The notes below the pieces were generated by a model, which worked only from the letters and a program-made list of their open reading frames with translations, had not been told where the DNA came from and ran no database searches. From Parabacteroides sp. (GTDB taxonomy: Bacteria; Bacteroidota; Bacteroidia; Bacteroidales; Tannerellaceae): a stretch of 37,215 nucleotides of DNA. The position numbers and the translations under genes were made by a program. The stretch covers positions 1-37,215 of the forward strand of contig DXVO01000018.1 in the NCBI GenBank assembly GCA_019417325.1. Direction: 5' to 3'. Positions 1 to 8,028 of the stretch are shown here, piece by piece. Within the stretch, counting starts at the first letter, position 1; each line of letters opens with the position of its first letter.

Positions 1-948
1 GACTGTCCGGGTCACGCCGACTATGTAAAGAACATGGTTACTGGTGCTGCTCAGATGGACGGTGCTATCATCGTAGTTGCTGCAACTGATGGTCCTATGC
101 CTCAGACTCGTGAACACATCCTTTTGGCTCGTCAGGTAAATGTACCGAGACTGGTTGTATTCATGAACAAATGTGATATGGTGGACGACGAAGAAATGTT
201 GGAATTGGTTGAAATGGAAATGAGAGAACTTCTTTCATTCTATGACTTCGACGGTGACAATACTCCTATTATTCGTGGTTCTGCTCTGGGTGCATTGAAT
301 GGTGATGCAAAATGGGAAGATAAAGTAATGGAGCTGATGGATGCTGTTGATACATGGATTCCTCTGCCTCCGCGTGAAGTTGACAAACCATTCTTGATGC
401 CGGTTGAAGACGTGTTCTCTATCACAGGTCGTGGTACTGTAGCTACAGGTCGTATCGAAACAGGTATCGTAAAAGTTGGTGAAGAAGTTCAGATCATCGG
501 TTTAGGTGCTGATGGAAAGAAATCTGTTGTAACTGGCGTTGAAATGTTCCGCAAACTGTTGGATCAGGGTGAAGCTGGTGATAACGTAGGTCTGTTGCTT
601 CGTGGTATCGACAAAAACGAAATCAAACGTGGTATGGTAATTTGCCACCCGGGTAAAGTGAAAGAACACTCTAAATTCAAAGCTGAGGTTTATATCCTGA
701 AGAAAGAAGAAGGTGGTCGTCACACTCCGTTCCACAACAAATATCGTCCTCAGTTCTACATTCGTACATTGGACGTAACAGGTGAAATTACTCTTCCGGA
801 AGGAACTGAAATGGTAATGCCTGGTGATAACGTAACAATTGACGTAGAATTGATCTATCCGGTTGCTTGTAACGTAGGTCTTCGTTTCGCTATCCGCGAA
901 GGTGGTCGTACAGTAGGTGCTGGTCAGATTACAGAATTAGAAAACTAA
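1..948 (+). CDS. tuf: Elongation factor Tu (5' end cut by window edge)
   Basis: EF-Tu is the GTPase that delivers aminoacyl-tRNA to the ribosome. The reading frame is open from base 1 and begins inside the GTP-binding domain at the G3 motif DCPGH, so the apparent ATG at 34 is internal. The G4 motif NKCD and a G5-like SALGALNG follow, then the beta-barrel domains II and III, ending in VGAGQITELEN. The visible 315 residues fit a protein of about 395 residues, so roughly 80 N-terminal residues (G1 P-loop and switch I) lie left of the window. A hairpin and tRNA-Trp follow at once, and the gene heads the secE-nusG-ribosomal protein-rpo cluster. Identification is near certain. Only the 5' end and the promoter are unseen. 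Confidence 0.98.
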   Translation, partial: DCPGHADYVKNMVTGAAQMDGAIIVVAATDGPMPQTREHILLARQVNVPRLVVFMNKCDMVDDEEMLELVEMEMRELLSFYDFDGDNTPIIRGSALGALNGDAKWEDKVMELMDAVDTWIPLPPREVDKPFLMPVEDVFSITGRGTVATGRIETGIVKVGEEVQIIGLGADGKKSVVTGVEMFRKLLDQGEAGDNVGLLLRGIDKNEIKRGMVICHPGKVKEHSKFKAEVYILKKEEGGRHTPFHNKYRPQFYIRTLDVTGEITLPEGTEMVMPGDNVTIDVELIYPVACNVGLRFAIREGGRTVGAGQITELEN

Positions 949-962
949 TTCAAAATATACAT

Positions 963-994
963 ATAGCCAGTCTTGTTAAGGGACTGGCTATTTT
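963..994 (+). terminator. Hairpin between tuf and tRNA-Trp (leaky terminator or processing site)
   Basis: A perfect 10-bp stem (ATAGCCAGTC at 963-972 with GACTGGCTAT at 982-991) has a 9-nt loop and a short TTT run. The last T is directly next to the first base of the tRNA. No promoter fits between this hairpin and the tRNA, so it probably terminates only part of the transcripts or marks a processing point. Confidence 0.75.
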
Positions 995-1067
995 ACGGAA
1001 GTAGCTCAGTCGGTAGAGCACTGGTCTCCAAAACCAGGTGTCGGGAGTTCGAGCCTCTCCTTCCGTG
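995..1067 (+). tRNA. trpT: tRNA-Trp (anticodon CCA)
   Basis: The 73-nt sequence folds as a full cloverleaf. The acceptor stem ACGGAAG pairs with CTTCCGT. The D arm is GCTC-AGTCGGTA-GAGC. The anticodon stem CTGGT/ACCAG holds loop CTCCAAA with anticodon CCA at 1028-1030. The T arm is GGGAG-TTCGAGC-CTCTC. The discriminator is G and CCA is not encoded (GCTA follows). The gene sits between tuf and secE, its usual place in Bacteroidota, and is probably co-transcribed with both. Confidence 0.97.
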
Positions 1068-1086
1068 CTAAAAATCTATAGATTCG

Positions 1087-1281
1087 ATGAAAAAGATAAT
1101 TAATTATATTAAGGAATCTTATAACGAACTTGTTTATAAAGTTTCTTGGCCAACTAGAAAAGAACTTTCCAATAGTGCAGTGGTTGTTATGTTTGCTTCC
1201 CTGATAATCGCTGTCGTAATTTTTCTTGTTGACTTAGGCTTTGAAGGTGTGATGCGTTTCTTCTATGAGAAAATCTTTTAA
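1087..1281 (+). CDS. secE: Preprotein translocase subunit SecE
   Basis: SecE is the small essential subunit that clamps the SecY channel in the inner membrane. This 64-residue form is the short single-span type. An amphipathic N-terminal helix carries the conserved KVSWPTRKEL signature at about residues 19-28, and one transmembrane segment follows (roughly residues 30-50, VVVMFASLIIAVVIFLVDL). It starts 19 nt after tRNA-Trp and ends just before nusG, so it is part of one transcript. The ATG at 1087 is the only sensible start. Confidence 0.95.
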   Translation: MKKIINYIKESYNELVYKVSWPTRKELSNSAVVVMFASLIIAVVIFLVDLGFEGVMRFFYEKIF

Positions 1282-1293
1282 TCAGTGTTAGGT

Positions 1294-1836
1294 ATGTCTG
1301 ATGTCCAAAAGAAATTTTATGTTCTGCGCGCTATTAGCGGTAAGGAAAATAAAGTCAGAGAGTATCTCGAAGCTGAATTGAAGAATACAGACTTGGGAGA
1401 GTATGTGTCACAGGTCCTTATTCCTACGGAGAAGACTTTTACTGTACGAAATGGTAAGAAAGTAATGAAAGAAAGAGCTTACTTGCCGGGGTATGTATTG
1501 GTTGAAGCTGCTTTGGTTGGAGAAGTCGCACATCGATTAAGAAACATTCCTAACGTAATTGGATTTTTAGGTGGATCGGATAATCCCGTGCCTTTACGTC
1601 CTGCAGAAGTAAACCGTATTTTAGGTACGGTGGATGAATTGCAGGAACAACAGGATGACCTGGATATTCAATTTTATGTTGGTGAAAACGTTAAAATCAC
1701 TTTTGGACCGTTTAGCGGTTTCACGGGTGTAATCGAAGAGGTCAACGCCGAGAAAAAGAAACTCAAGGTTATGGTGAAAGTTTTCGGACGTAAAACACCA
1801 CTTGAGTTGGGTTATATGCAAGTTGAGAAAGAATAA
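1294..1836 (+). CDS. nusG: Transcription termination/antitermination factor NusG
   Basis: NusG binds RNA polymerase through its N-terminal NGN domain and couples it to Rho or the ribosome through a C-terminal KOW domain. The 180-residue product begins MSDVQKKFYVLRAISG, typical of the NGN domain. The conserved LPGYVLVEA lies near residue 65, and the KOW segment (VGENVKITFGPFSGFTGVIEEV) near residues 128-150. An in-frame GTG at 1285 could add three residues, but the ATG at 1294 matches the usual family start. It lies 12 nt downstream of secE in the same operon. The length is normal for bacterial NusG. Confidence 0.96.
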   Translation: MSDVQKKFYVLRAISGKENKVREYLEAELKNTDLGEYVSQVLIPTEKTFTVRNGKKVMKERAYLPGYVLVEAALVGEVAHRLRNIPNVIGFLGGSDNPVPLRPAEVNRILGTVDELQEQQDDLDIQFYVGENVKITFGPFSGFTGVIEEVNAEKKKLKVMVKVFGRKTPLELGYMQVEKE

Positions 1837-1908
1837 TACTTTTTTTGTTACGAATCGTATTACTACTTTCTGTTATCGATGTTATATATCTAAAAAAATT
1901 TAGAAACA

Positions 1909-2352
1909 ATGGCTAAAGAAGTTGCTGGACAAATCAAATTGCAGATTAAAGGAGGAGCAGCAAACCCTTCTCCCCCAGTAGGACCTGCTTTAGGTTCTAA
2001 GGGTATTAATATTATGGAGTTTTGCAAGCAATTTAATGCCAGAACCCAAGACAAGGCTGGTAAGATTTTACCTGTGGTAATTACTTACTATGCTGATAAG
2101 TCTTTCGACTTTGTTGTTAAAACCCCTCCTGTAGCTATCCAATTGTTGGAAGCCGTAAAACAGAAGAGTGGTTCTGCTGAGCCGAATCGTAAGAAGATTG
2201 CTGAAATCTCTTGGGATCAGGTAAAAACTATTGCAGAGGACAAATTAGTCGACTTGAACTGCTTTACTGTAGAGTCTGCCATGAGAATGGTTGCTGGTAC
2301 AGCTAGAAGTATGGGTATCGCTGTTAAAGGGACATTCCCGGTTAATAACTAA
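1909..2352 (+). CDS. rplK: 50S ribosomal protein L11
   Basis: L11 binds 23S rRNA in the GTPase-associated centre, the stalk base contacted by elongation factors. The 147-residue product has the N-terminal signature IKLQIKGGAANPSPPVGPALG with the flexible proline-rich loop. The C-terminal RNA-binding domain follows and includes AGTARSMGIAVKG. It sits 72 nt downstream of nusG and 15 nt upstream of rplA. No exact TAnnTTTG promoter is visible in the gap, so transcription probably comes from upstream. Confidence 0.98.
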   Translation: MAKEVAGQIKLQIKGGAANPSPPVGPALGSKGINIMEFCKQFNARTQDKAGKILPVVITYYADKSFDFVVKTPPVAIQLLEAVKQKSGSAEPNRKKIAEISWDQVKTIAEDKLVDLNCFTVESAMRMVAGTARSMGIAVKGTFPVNN

Positions 2353-2367
2353 TAAACTTCAATTGAG

Positions 2368-3066
2368 ATGAGTAAACTTACAAAAAATCAAAAGTTGGCT
2401 TTGGGTAAAATTGAAGCTGGGAAAGCATATACATTAAAGGAAGCTTCAGCTTTGGTAAAGGAAATTACCACAACTAAGTTTGACGCTTCTGTAGATGTTG
2501 ATGTCCGTTTAGGTGTAGACCCACGTAAAGCCAATCAAATGGTAAGAGGCGTGGTTTCATTGCCTCATGGGACTGGTAAGCAAGTTCGTGTTCTCGCATT
2601 ATGTACGCCCGACAAGGAAGCTGAAGCAACTGCTGCAGGTGCTGATTTTGTTGGATTAGATGAGTATATTGAAAAGATTAAAGGCGGTTGGACCGATATT
2701 GACGTGATTATCACTATGCCTTCAATCATGGGTAAAATCGGTGCTCTGGGTAGAGTATTAGGACCTCGCGGTTTGATGCCTAACCCTAAGAGTGGTACGG
2801 TTACCAATGAAATTGGAAACGCAGTGAAGGAAGTTAAGCAAGGTAAGATCGACTTTAAGGTAGACAAATCAGGTATTGTTCATACTTCAGTCGGTAAAAT
2901 ATCTTTCAATGCCGATCAGATTCGTGACAATGCAAAAGAATTCATTTCAACTCTTTTGAAATTGAAGCCGTCTGCTGCTAAAGGTACATATATAAAGAGC
3001 ATTTATCTTTCAAGTACAATGAGTGCGGGTATTAAAATTGACCCCAAATCAGTTGAAGAAAACTAA
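2368..3066 (+). CDS. rplA: 50S ribosomal protein L1
   Basis: L1 binds 23S rRNA at the mobile L1 stalk near the E site and in many bacteria represses its own L11 operon. The 232-residue product has the N-terminal helix MSKLTKNQKLALGKIEAGKAY. It also has DVRLGVDPRKANQMVRGVV and the family signature IGALGRVLGPRGLMPNPKSG in domain II. Length and motif order are those of a complete L1. It sits between rplK and rplJ with 15-16 nt gaps, indicating an operon. Confidence 0.98.
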   Translation: MSKLTKNQKLALGKIEAGKAYTLKEASALVKEITTTKFDASVDVDVRLGVDPRKANQMVRGVVSLPHGTGKQVRVLALCTPDKEAEATAAGADFVGLDEYIEKIKGGWTDIDVIITMPSIMGKIGALGRVLGPRGLMPNPKSGTVTNEIGNAVKEVKQGKIDFKVDKSGIVHTSVGKISFNADQIRDNAKEFISTLLKLKPSAAKGTYIKSIYLSSTMSAGIKIDPKSVEEN

Positions 3067-3082
3067 TTAAAATTATTGGACA

Positions 3083-3613
3083 ATGAAAAAGGAAGATAAA
3101 GGCGTAATTATAAGTCAACTGGCAGAAACTGTAAAATCATATCCTAATTTTTATTTGGCTGATATCGAAGCATTAAATGCAGAGAAAACAAGCAAATTGA
3201 GACGGGAATGTTTTAAACAGGAAATTAAGTTGGTTGTTGTTAAAAATAACTTGCTTAAGAAAGCATTGGAAAATGTAGAAGGTGATTTTTCTTCTCTGCA
3301 TATTGCAATGAAAGGCAATACCGCTGTGATGTTTTCACAGGTTGCTAATGCTCCTGCACGTCTGATTAAAGAGTTTACTAAAGACGCAAAAAAAGGTCAA
3401 ATTGCAAAACCGGAATTGAAGGCTGCCTATGTACAGGAAAGTTTCTATGTGGGTGCAGAAAACCTCGACGCTTTAGTAAGCATCAAGAGCAAAAACGAAC
3501 TTATTGGAGATGTTATCATGTTGTTGCAATCTCCGGCGAAGAACGTTATCTCTGCTCTTCAGTCATCAGGACAAACTATCCATGGTCTGTTAAAGACTTT
3601 GGAAGAAAGATAA
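3083..3613 (+). CDS. rplJ: 50S ribosomal protein L10
   Basis: L10 anchors the L7/L12 dimers to the ribosome and forms the stalk base with L11. The 176-residue product starts MKKEDKGVIISQLAE and contains the conserved LRRECFKQEIKLVVVKNNLLKKAL core, with the L12-binding helix at the C-terminus. It is 16 nt downstream of rplA and 45 nt upstream of rplL, giving the standard rplJL pair. No obvious truncation. Confidence 0.97.
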   Translation: MKKEDKGVIISQLAETVKSYPNFYLADIEALNAEKTSKLRRECFKQEIKLVVVKNNLLKKALENVEGDFSSLHIAMKGNTAVMFSQVANAPARLIKEFTKDAKKGQIAKPELKAAYVQESFYVGAENLDALVSIKSKNELIGDVIMLLQSPAKNVISALQSSGQTIHGLLKTLEER

Positions 3614-3658
3614 TTTTTTAATTTATATTTGATAAACAAACATTTAAATCATACAAAA

Positions 3659-4036
3659 ATGGCAGATTTGAAAGCTTTTGCAGAACAATTAGTAAACCTG
3701 ACCGTAAAAGAAGTTAGCGAACTGGCTACAATCCTGAAAGAAGAATATGGTATCGAACCTGCGGCTGCAGCTGTTGCTGTTGCTGGTCCTGCTGCTGGTG
3801 GCGCTGCTGCCGCTGCTGAAGAAAAAACATCTTTCGATGTTGTATTGAAAGCAGCTGGTGCAAATAAATTAGCTATCGTTAAGTTAGTTAAGGAATTAAC
3901 TGGACTTGGTTTGAAAGAAGCTAAAGATATGGTAGATAGTGCTCCTAGCGCTATCAAAGAAGGAATCGCTAAAGCAGACGCTGAAGCATTGAAGAAACAG
4001 TTGGAAGAAGCTGGAGCTGAAGTTGAGCTTAAATAG
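3659..4036 (+). CDS. rplL: 50S ribosomal protein L7/L12
   Basis: L7/L12 is the multicopy stalk protein that recruits translational GTPases. From the ATG at 3659 it encodes 125 residues. An N-terminal dimerisation domain (MADLKAFAEQLVNLTVKEV) is followed by an Ala-rich hinge (AAAAVAVAGPAAGGAAAAAEE, about residues 38-58) and the C-terminal domain with KLVKELTGLGLKEAKDMVDSAP. The frame is open upstream to a TTG at 3629, but the family always begins MADL. A strong hairpin terminator/attenuator follows, separating the ribosomal proteins from rpoB. Confidence 0.97.
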   Translation: MADLKAFAEQLVNLTVKEVSELATILKEEYGIEPAAAAVAVAGPAAGGAAAAAEEKTSFDVVLKAAGANKLAIVKLVKELTGLGLKEAKDMVDSAPSAIKEGIAKADAEALKKQLEEAGAEVELK

Positions 4037-4064
4037 TATTTATAACCTGGTAATCAGGTGATTT

Positions 4065-4102
4065 GGTTAAGAGTCTCCCTAAAGGAGATTCTTAACCTTT
4101 TT
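4065..4102 (+). terminator. rplL-rpoB attenuator/terminator
   Basis: A 14-bp stem (GGTTAAGAGTCTCC at 4065-4078 with GGAGATTCTTAACC at 4084-4097, one G.T wobble) has loop CTAAA and a TTTTT tail. This is the textbook intrinsic terminator shape. No consensus promoter is visible between it and rpoB, so it likely acts as a partial attenuator that lowers rpoBC expression relative to the ribosomal proteins, as known from the E. coli rplL-rpoB junction. Confidence 0.85.
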
Positions 4103-4142
4103 GTGTCTATAATTTCAATAAGTTCAATAAATTCCTTACTAG

Positions 4143-7100
4143 ATGTCTTCAACAGCTGAAAACCAAAGAGTTAATTTTGCTTCGATCAAAAATCAGTTTC
4201 CATATCCGGACTTTCTCGAAGTACAATTGAAGTCTTTCCAAGACTTTCTTCAACTTGACACACCTCCAGAGAAAAGAAAGAAGGAGGGTTTGTATAAGGT
4301 ATTTGCTGAGAATTTTCCTATAGCAGATACTCGTAACAATTTTGTGTTGGAGTTCTTAGATTACTATATAGATCCGCCCCGTTATACAATTGATGAGTGT
4401 ATTGCTCGTGGATTAACTTATAGTGTACCTTTAAAAGCGAAGTTAAAACTGTATTGTACAGACCCAGATCACGAAGACTTTGATACAGTGATCCAGGATG
4501 TATATCTGGGCCCGATCCCGTATATGACGGATAGAGGAACTTTCGTAATAAATGGTGCAGAGCGTGTTGTTGTTTCGCAGTTACACCGTTCTCCTGGTGT
4601 ATTCTTCGGACAAAGTATTCACGCAAACGGTACGAAGTTGTATTCAGCACGTATCATACCTTTTAAAGGTTCATGGATCGAGTTTGCAACCGACATCAAT
4701 AATGTGATGTATGCTTACATCGACCGTAAAAAGAAATTACCTGTAACAACTCTATTAAGAGCCATTGGTTTTGAAAGCGATAAGGACATTCTTGAAATCT
4801 TCAATCTTGCCGAAGAAGTAAAAGTTACAAAGACTAATCTGAAAAAGATGATTGGCCGTAAATTGGCTGCTCGTGTTTTGAAGACTTGGGTGGAAGATTT
4901 CGTGGATGAAGATACCGGTGAAGTTGTTTCTATTGAACGTAATGACGTTATTATTGACCGTGAATCGGTTCTTGATGCCGATAATATTGAGGCTATTCTG
5001 GAATCAGGTACACAAAATATTTTGTTGCACCGCGAAGATCAGAATTTGTCCGATTATGCTATCATCTATAATACGCTTCAGAAAGATCCAAGTAACTCTG
5101 AAAAAGAAGCTGTATTGTATATTTACCGCCAGTTGCGTAATGCAGAGCCTGCAGATGAAGCAAGTGCCCGTGAAGTAATACAGAATCTGTTCTTTTCTGA
5201 AAAACGTTATGACTTAGGTGAAGTAGGTCGTTACAGAATTAATAAAAAGTTGAACCTTTCTACTAATGATGATATTAAGGTTTTAACTAAAGAAGATATA
5301 ATCGAAATTATCAAATATCTGATCGAATTGATTAATTCGAAAGCCGTAGTTGATGATATCGACCACTTGAGTAACCGTCGTGTACGTACTGTAGGTGAAC
5401 AGCTGTATAACCAGTTTGGTATTGGTTTGGCTCGTATGTCCCGCACTGTTCGTGAACGTATGAATGTGCGTGATAACGAGGTGTTTACTCCGATAGATTT
5501 GATCAATGCGAAGACAATTTCTTCTGTTGTAAATTCTTTCTTCGGAACAAATGCTTTGTCCCAGTTTATGGACCAGACAAACCCGTTGGCTGAGATTACT
5601 CATAAACGTCGTCTTTCAGCTCTTGGACCGGGTGGTTTGTCCAGAGAACGTGCTGGTTTCGAGGTTCGTGACGTTCACTATACGCATTATGGTCGTCTTT
5701 GTCCTATTGAAACACCGGAAGGTCCGAATATTGGTTTGATTTCTTCTTTGTGCGTATATGCAAAGATTAATGAATTAGGTTTCATATCAACGCCGTATCG
5801 TAAGGTCGTAGAAGGAAAAGTTGATTTCTCAGAAGAAGGTCTGGAGTATTATACTGCAGAAGAGGAAGAAGAAATGACGATTGCACAGGGTAATGCTCCG
5901 TTGGACGATGAAGGTAAATTTGTCCGTGATAGGGTAAAAGCTCGTTTTGAGGCTGATTTCCCTGTTGTTCCGCCTTCTGAAATCGACTTAATGGACGTGG
6001 CTCCTCAGCAGATTGCATCTATTGCCGCATCTTTGATTCCATTTTTGGAGCATGATGATGCTAACCGTGCATTGATGGGATCTAACATGATGCGTCAGGC
6101 TGTTCCTTTGTTGCGTACGGATGCTCCTATCGTAGGTACGGGTATTGAAGCTCAGGTAGCTCGTGATTCCCGTACTCAAATTATGGCAGAACGTGCAGGT
6201 GAAGTTGTTTATGTGGATGCGACTTGCATTAAAATTAAATATGATCGCACGGAAGATGAAGAGTTTGTAAGTTTCGAAGATGCGATTGTTTCCTATAATA
6301 TTCCAAAATGGCGCAAGACTAACCAGAGTACAACTGTAGACTTACGACCGATTTGCTATCGTGGCCAGCGTGTAGCAGCCGGTGATATTCTGACAGAAGG
6401 TTATTCTACTCAGAATGGGGAGTTAGCATTAGGACGTAATGTGAAGGTTGCTTATATGCCTTGGAAAGGTTATAACTATGAGGATGCTATCGTACTGAAC
6501 GAACGTATGGTTCGTGAGGACTTCTTTACTTCTGTTCACGTGGATGAATATATTCTTGAAGTGCGTGAAACAAAACGTGGTATGGAAGAGTTGACTTCTG
6601 ATATACCTAACGTGAGCGAAGAAGCTACGAAAGATTTGGATGAAAGAGGTATTGTTCGTGTAGGTGCTCGCATCGAACCGGGTGATATATTGATCGGTAA
6701 GATTACTCCGAAGGGTGAATCTGATCCTTCTCCGGAAGAAAAATTACTTCGTGCAATCTTTGGTGACAAGGCTGGTGATGTAAAAGATGCTTCTTTAAAA
6801 GCAACTCCGTCACTTCGTGGTGTTGTTATCGAAACTGCTCTGTTCTCTAAAGCTGTTAAAAAGCGTAAGTCAAGACTGACAGACAAGGCGATTCTGCCGA
6901 AGCTGGATGAAGAATACGAAATGAAGATGGCTGACCTGAAGAATCTGCTGGTAGAAAAAATATTGACTCTTACTAACGGAAAAGTTTCTCAGGGTGTAAA
7001 GGATTATATGAATACAGAAGTGATTGCGAAGGGTGCTAAATTTACACGCAAGGCTTTGGAAGAGTTGGATTATAATGCTGTTCAGGTTAGTAAATGGACT

Positions 7101-7955
7101 GCTGATGCTGATAAAAATGAGCTTATCAAGCAGGTCATATTGAATTATCTGAAGAAATATAAAGAACTGGATGCTGAACTGAGACGTAAGAAATTTGACC
7201 TTACGATTGGTGATGAACTGCCTACAGGGATTGTTCAGATGGCTAAAGTTTATATTGCGAAGAAACGTAAGATTCAGGTCGGTGATAAGATGGCAGGCCG
7301 TCACGGAAATAAAGGTATTGTTTCCAAGATTGTGCGTCAGGAAGATATGCCGTTCCTTGAAGACGGAACTCCTGTTGATATTTGCTTGAACCCGCTGGGT
7401 GTGCCTTCCCGTATGAACTTGGGACAGATATTTGAAGCTGTGTTAGGTTGGGCTGGCCGTTCTATGGGTGTTAAGTTTGCAACTCCTATTTTTGACGGTG
7501 CTTCATTGGATGATTTGAATGCAATGACAGATAAAGCTGGTGTTCCCCGCTATGGTAAATCTTATCTTTACGATGGTGGAACCGGTGAACGTTTTGACCA
7601 GCCGGCTACAGTAGGTGTTACTTACTTCCTGAAACTGGGTCACATGGTTGATGATAAGATGCACGCCCGTTCAATCGGTCCGTACTCTCTTATTACACAG
7701 CAGCCTTTGGGTGGTAAGGCTCAGTTTGGTGGTCAGCGTTTCGGAGAAATGGAAGTTTGGGCACTGGAAGCATTCGGTGCAGCTCATGTTTTACAAGAAA
7801 TTCTTACAATTAAGTCTGACGACGTCGTAGGACGTTCTAAAGCGTATGAAGCAATAGTGAAAGGTGATCAGATGCCACAACCTGGTATTCCTGAATCTTT
7901 GAACGTGTTGCTGCACGAGCTGAGAGGTCTTGGTTTAAGCTTTACTCTTGATTAA
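4143..7955 (+). CDS. rpoB: DNA-directed RNA polymerase subunit beta
   Basis: RpoB is the beta subunit of the core RNA polymerase. The 1270-residue product is full length for Bacteroidota. The rifampicin pocket, around residues 465-510, reads LSQFMDQTNPLAEITHKRR then LSALGPGGLSRERAGFEVR and CPIETPEGPNIGLI. The Asp, His and Ser positions commonly hit in rifampicin resistance are in their susceptible-type state, and Tyr replaces the E. coli Pro in DVHYTHYGR. The C-terminal region has GDKMAGRHGNKGIVSKI and ends in the conserved NVLLHELRGLGLSFTLD. It follows the rplL attenuator and is co-transcribed with rpoC, 73 nt downstream. Confidence 0.99.
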   Translation: MSSTAENQRVNFASIKNQFPYPDFLEVQLKSFQDFLQLDTPPEKRKKEGLYKVFAENFPIADTRNNFVLEFLDYYIDPPRYTIDECIARGLTYSVPLKAKLKLYCTDPDHEDFDTVIQDVYLGPIPYMTDRGTFVINGAERVVVSQLHRSPGVFFGQSIHANGTKLYSARIIPFKGSWIEFATDINNVMYAYIDRKKKLPVTTLLRAIGFESDKDILEIFNLAEEVKVTKTNLKKMIGRKLAARVLKTWVEDFVDEDTGEVVSIERNDVIIDRESVLDADNIEAILESGTQNILLHREDQNLSDYAIIYNTLQKDPSNSEKEAVLYIYRQLRNAEPADEASAREVIQNLFFSEKRYDLGEVGRYRINKKLNLSTNDDIKVLTKEDIIEIIKYLIELINSKAVVDDIDHLSNRRVRTVGEQLYNQFGIGLARMSRTVRERMNVRDNEVFTPIDLINAKTISSVVNSFFGTNALSQFMDQTNPLAEITHKRRLSALGPGGLSRERAGFEVRDVHYTHYGRLCPIETPEGPNIGLISSLCVYAKINELGFISTPYRKVVEGKVDFSEEGLEYYTAEEEEEMTIAQGNAPLDDEGKFVRDRVKARFEADFPVVPPSEIDLMDVAPQQIASIAASLIPFLEHDDANRALMGSNMMRQAVPLLRTDAPIVGTGIEAQVARDSRTQIMAERAGEVVYVDATCIKIKYDRTEDEEFVSFEDAIVSYNIPKWRKTNQSTTVDLRPICYRGQRVAAGDILTEGYSTQNGELALGRNVKVAYMPWKGYNYEDAIVLNERMVREDFFTSVHVDEYILEVRETKRGMEELTSDIPNVSEEATKDLDERGIVRVGARIEPGDILIGKITPKGESDPSPEEKLLRAIFGDKAGDVKDASLKATPSLRGVVIETALFSKAVKKRKSRLTDKAILPKLDEEYEMKMADLKNLLVEKILTLTNGKVSQGVKDYMNTEVIAKGAKFTRKALEELDYNAVQVSKWTADADKNELIKQVILNYLKKYKELDAELRRKKFDLTIGDELPTGIVQMAKVYIAKKRKIQVGDKMAGRHGNKGIVSKIVRQEDMPFLEDGTPVDICLNPLGVPSRMNLGQIFEAVLGWAGRSMGVKFATPIFDGASLDDLNAMTDKAGVPRYGKSYLYDGGTGERFDQPATVGVTYFLKLGHMVDDKMHARSIGPYSLITQQPLGGKAQFGGQRFGEMEVWALEAFGAAHVLQEILTIKSDDVVGRSKAYEAIVKGDQMPQPGIPESLNVLLHELRGLGLSFTLD

Positions 7956-7968
7956 TTCAACAACAATA

Positions 7969-7998
7969 TAAGTAGATGGGTTTCGGCTCATCTACTTA
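7969..7998 (+). other. Intercistronic hairpin rpoB-rpoC
   Basis: A perfect 10-bp stem (TAAGTAGATG with CATCTACTTA) encloses a 10-nt loop in the 73-nt rpoB-rpoC gap. There is no T tract after it (ACCATC follows), so it is not a normal intrinsic terminator. An mRNA processing or stability element, or a weak pause, is more likely. Confidence 0.6.
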
Positions 7999-8028
7999 AC
8001 CATCGATAACTCTTTATAAATAAACAAT

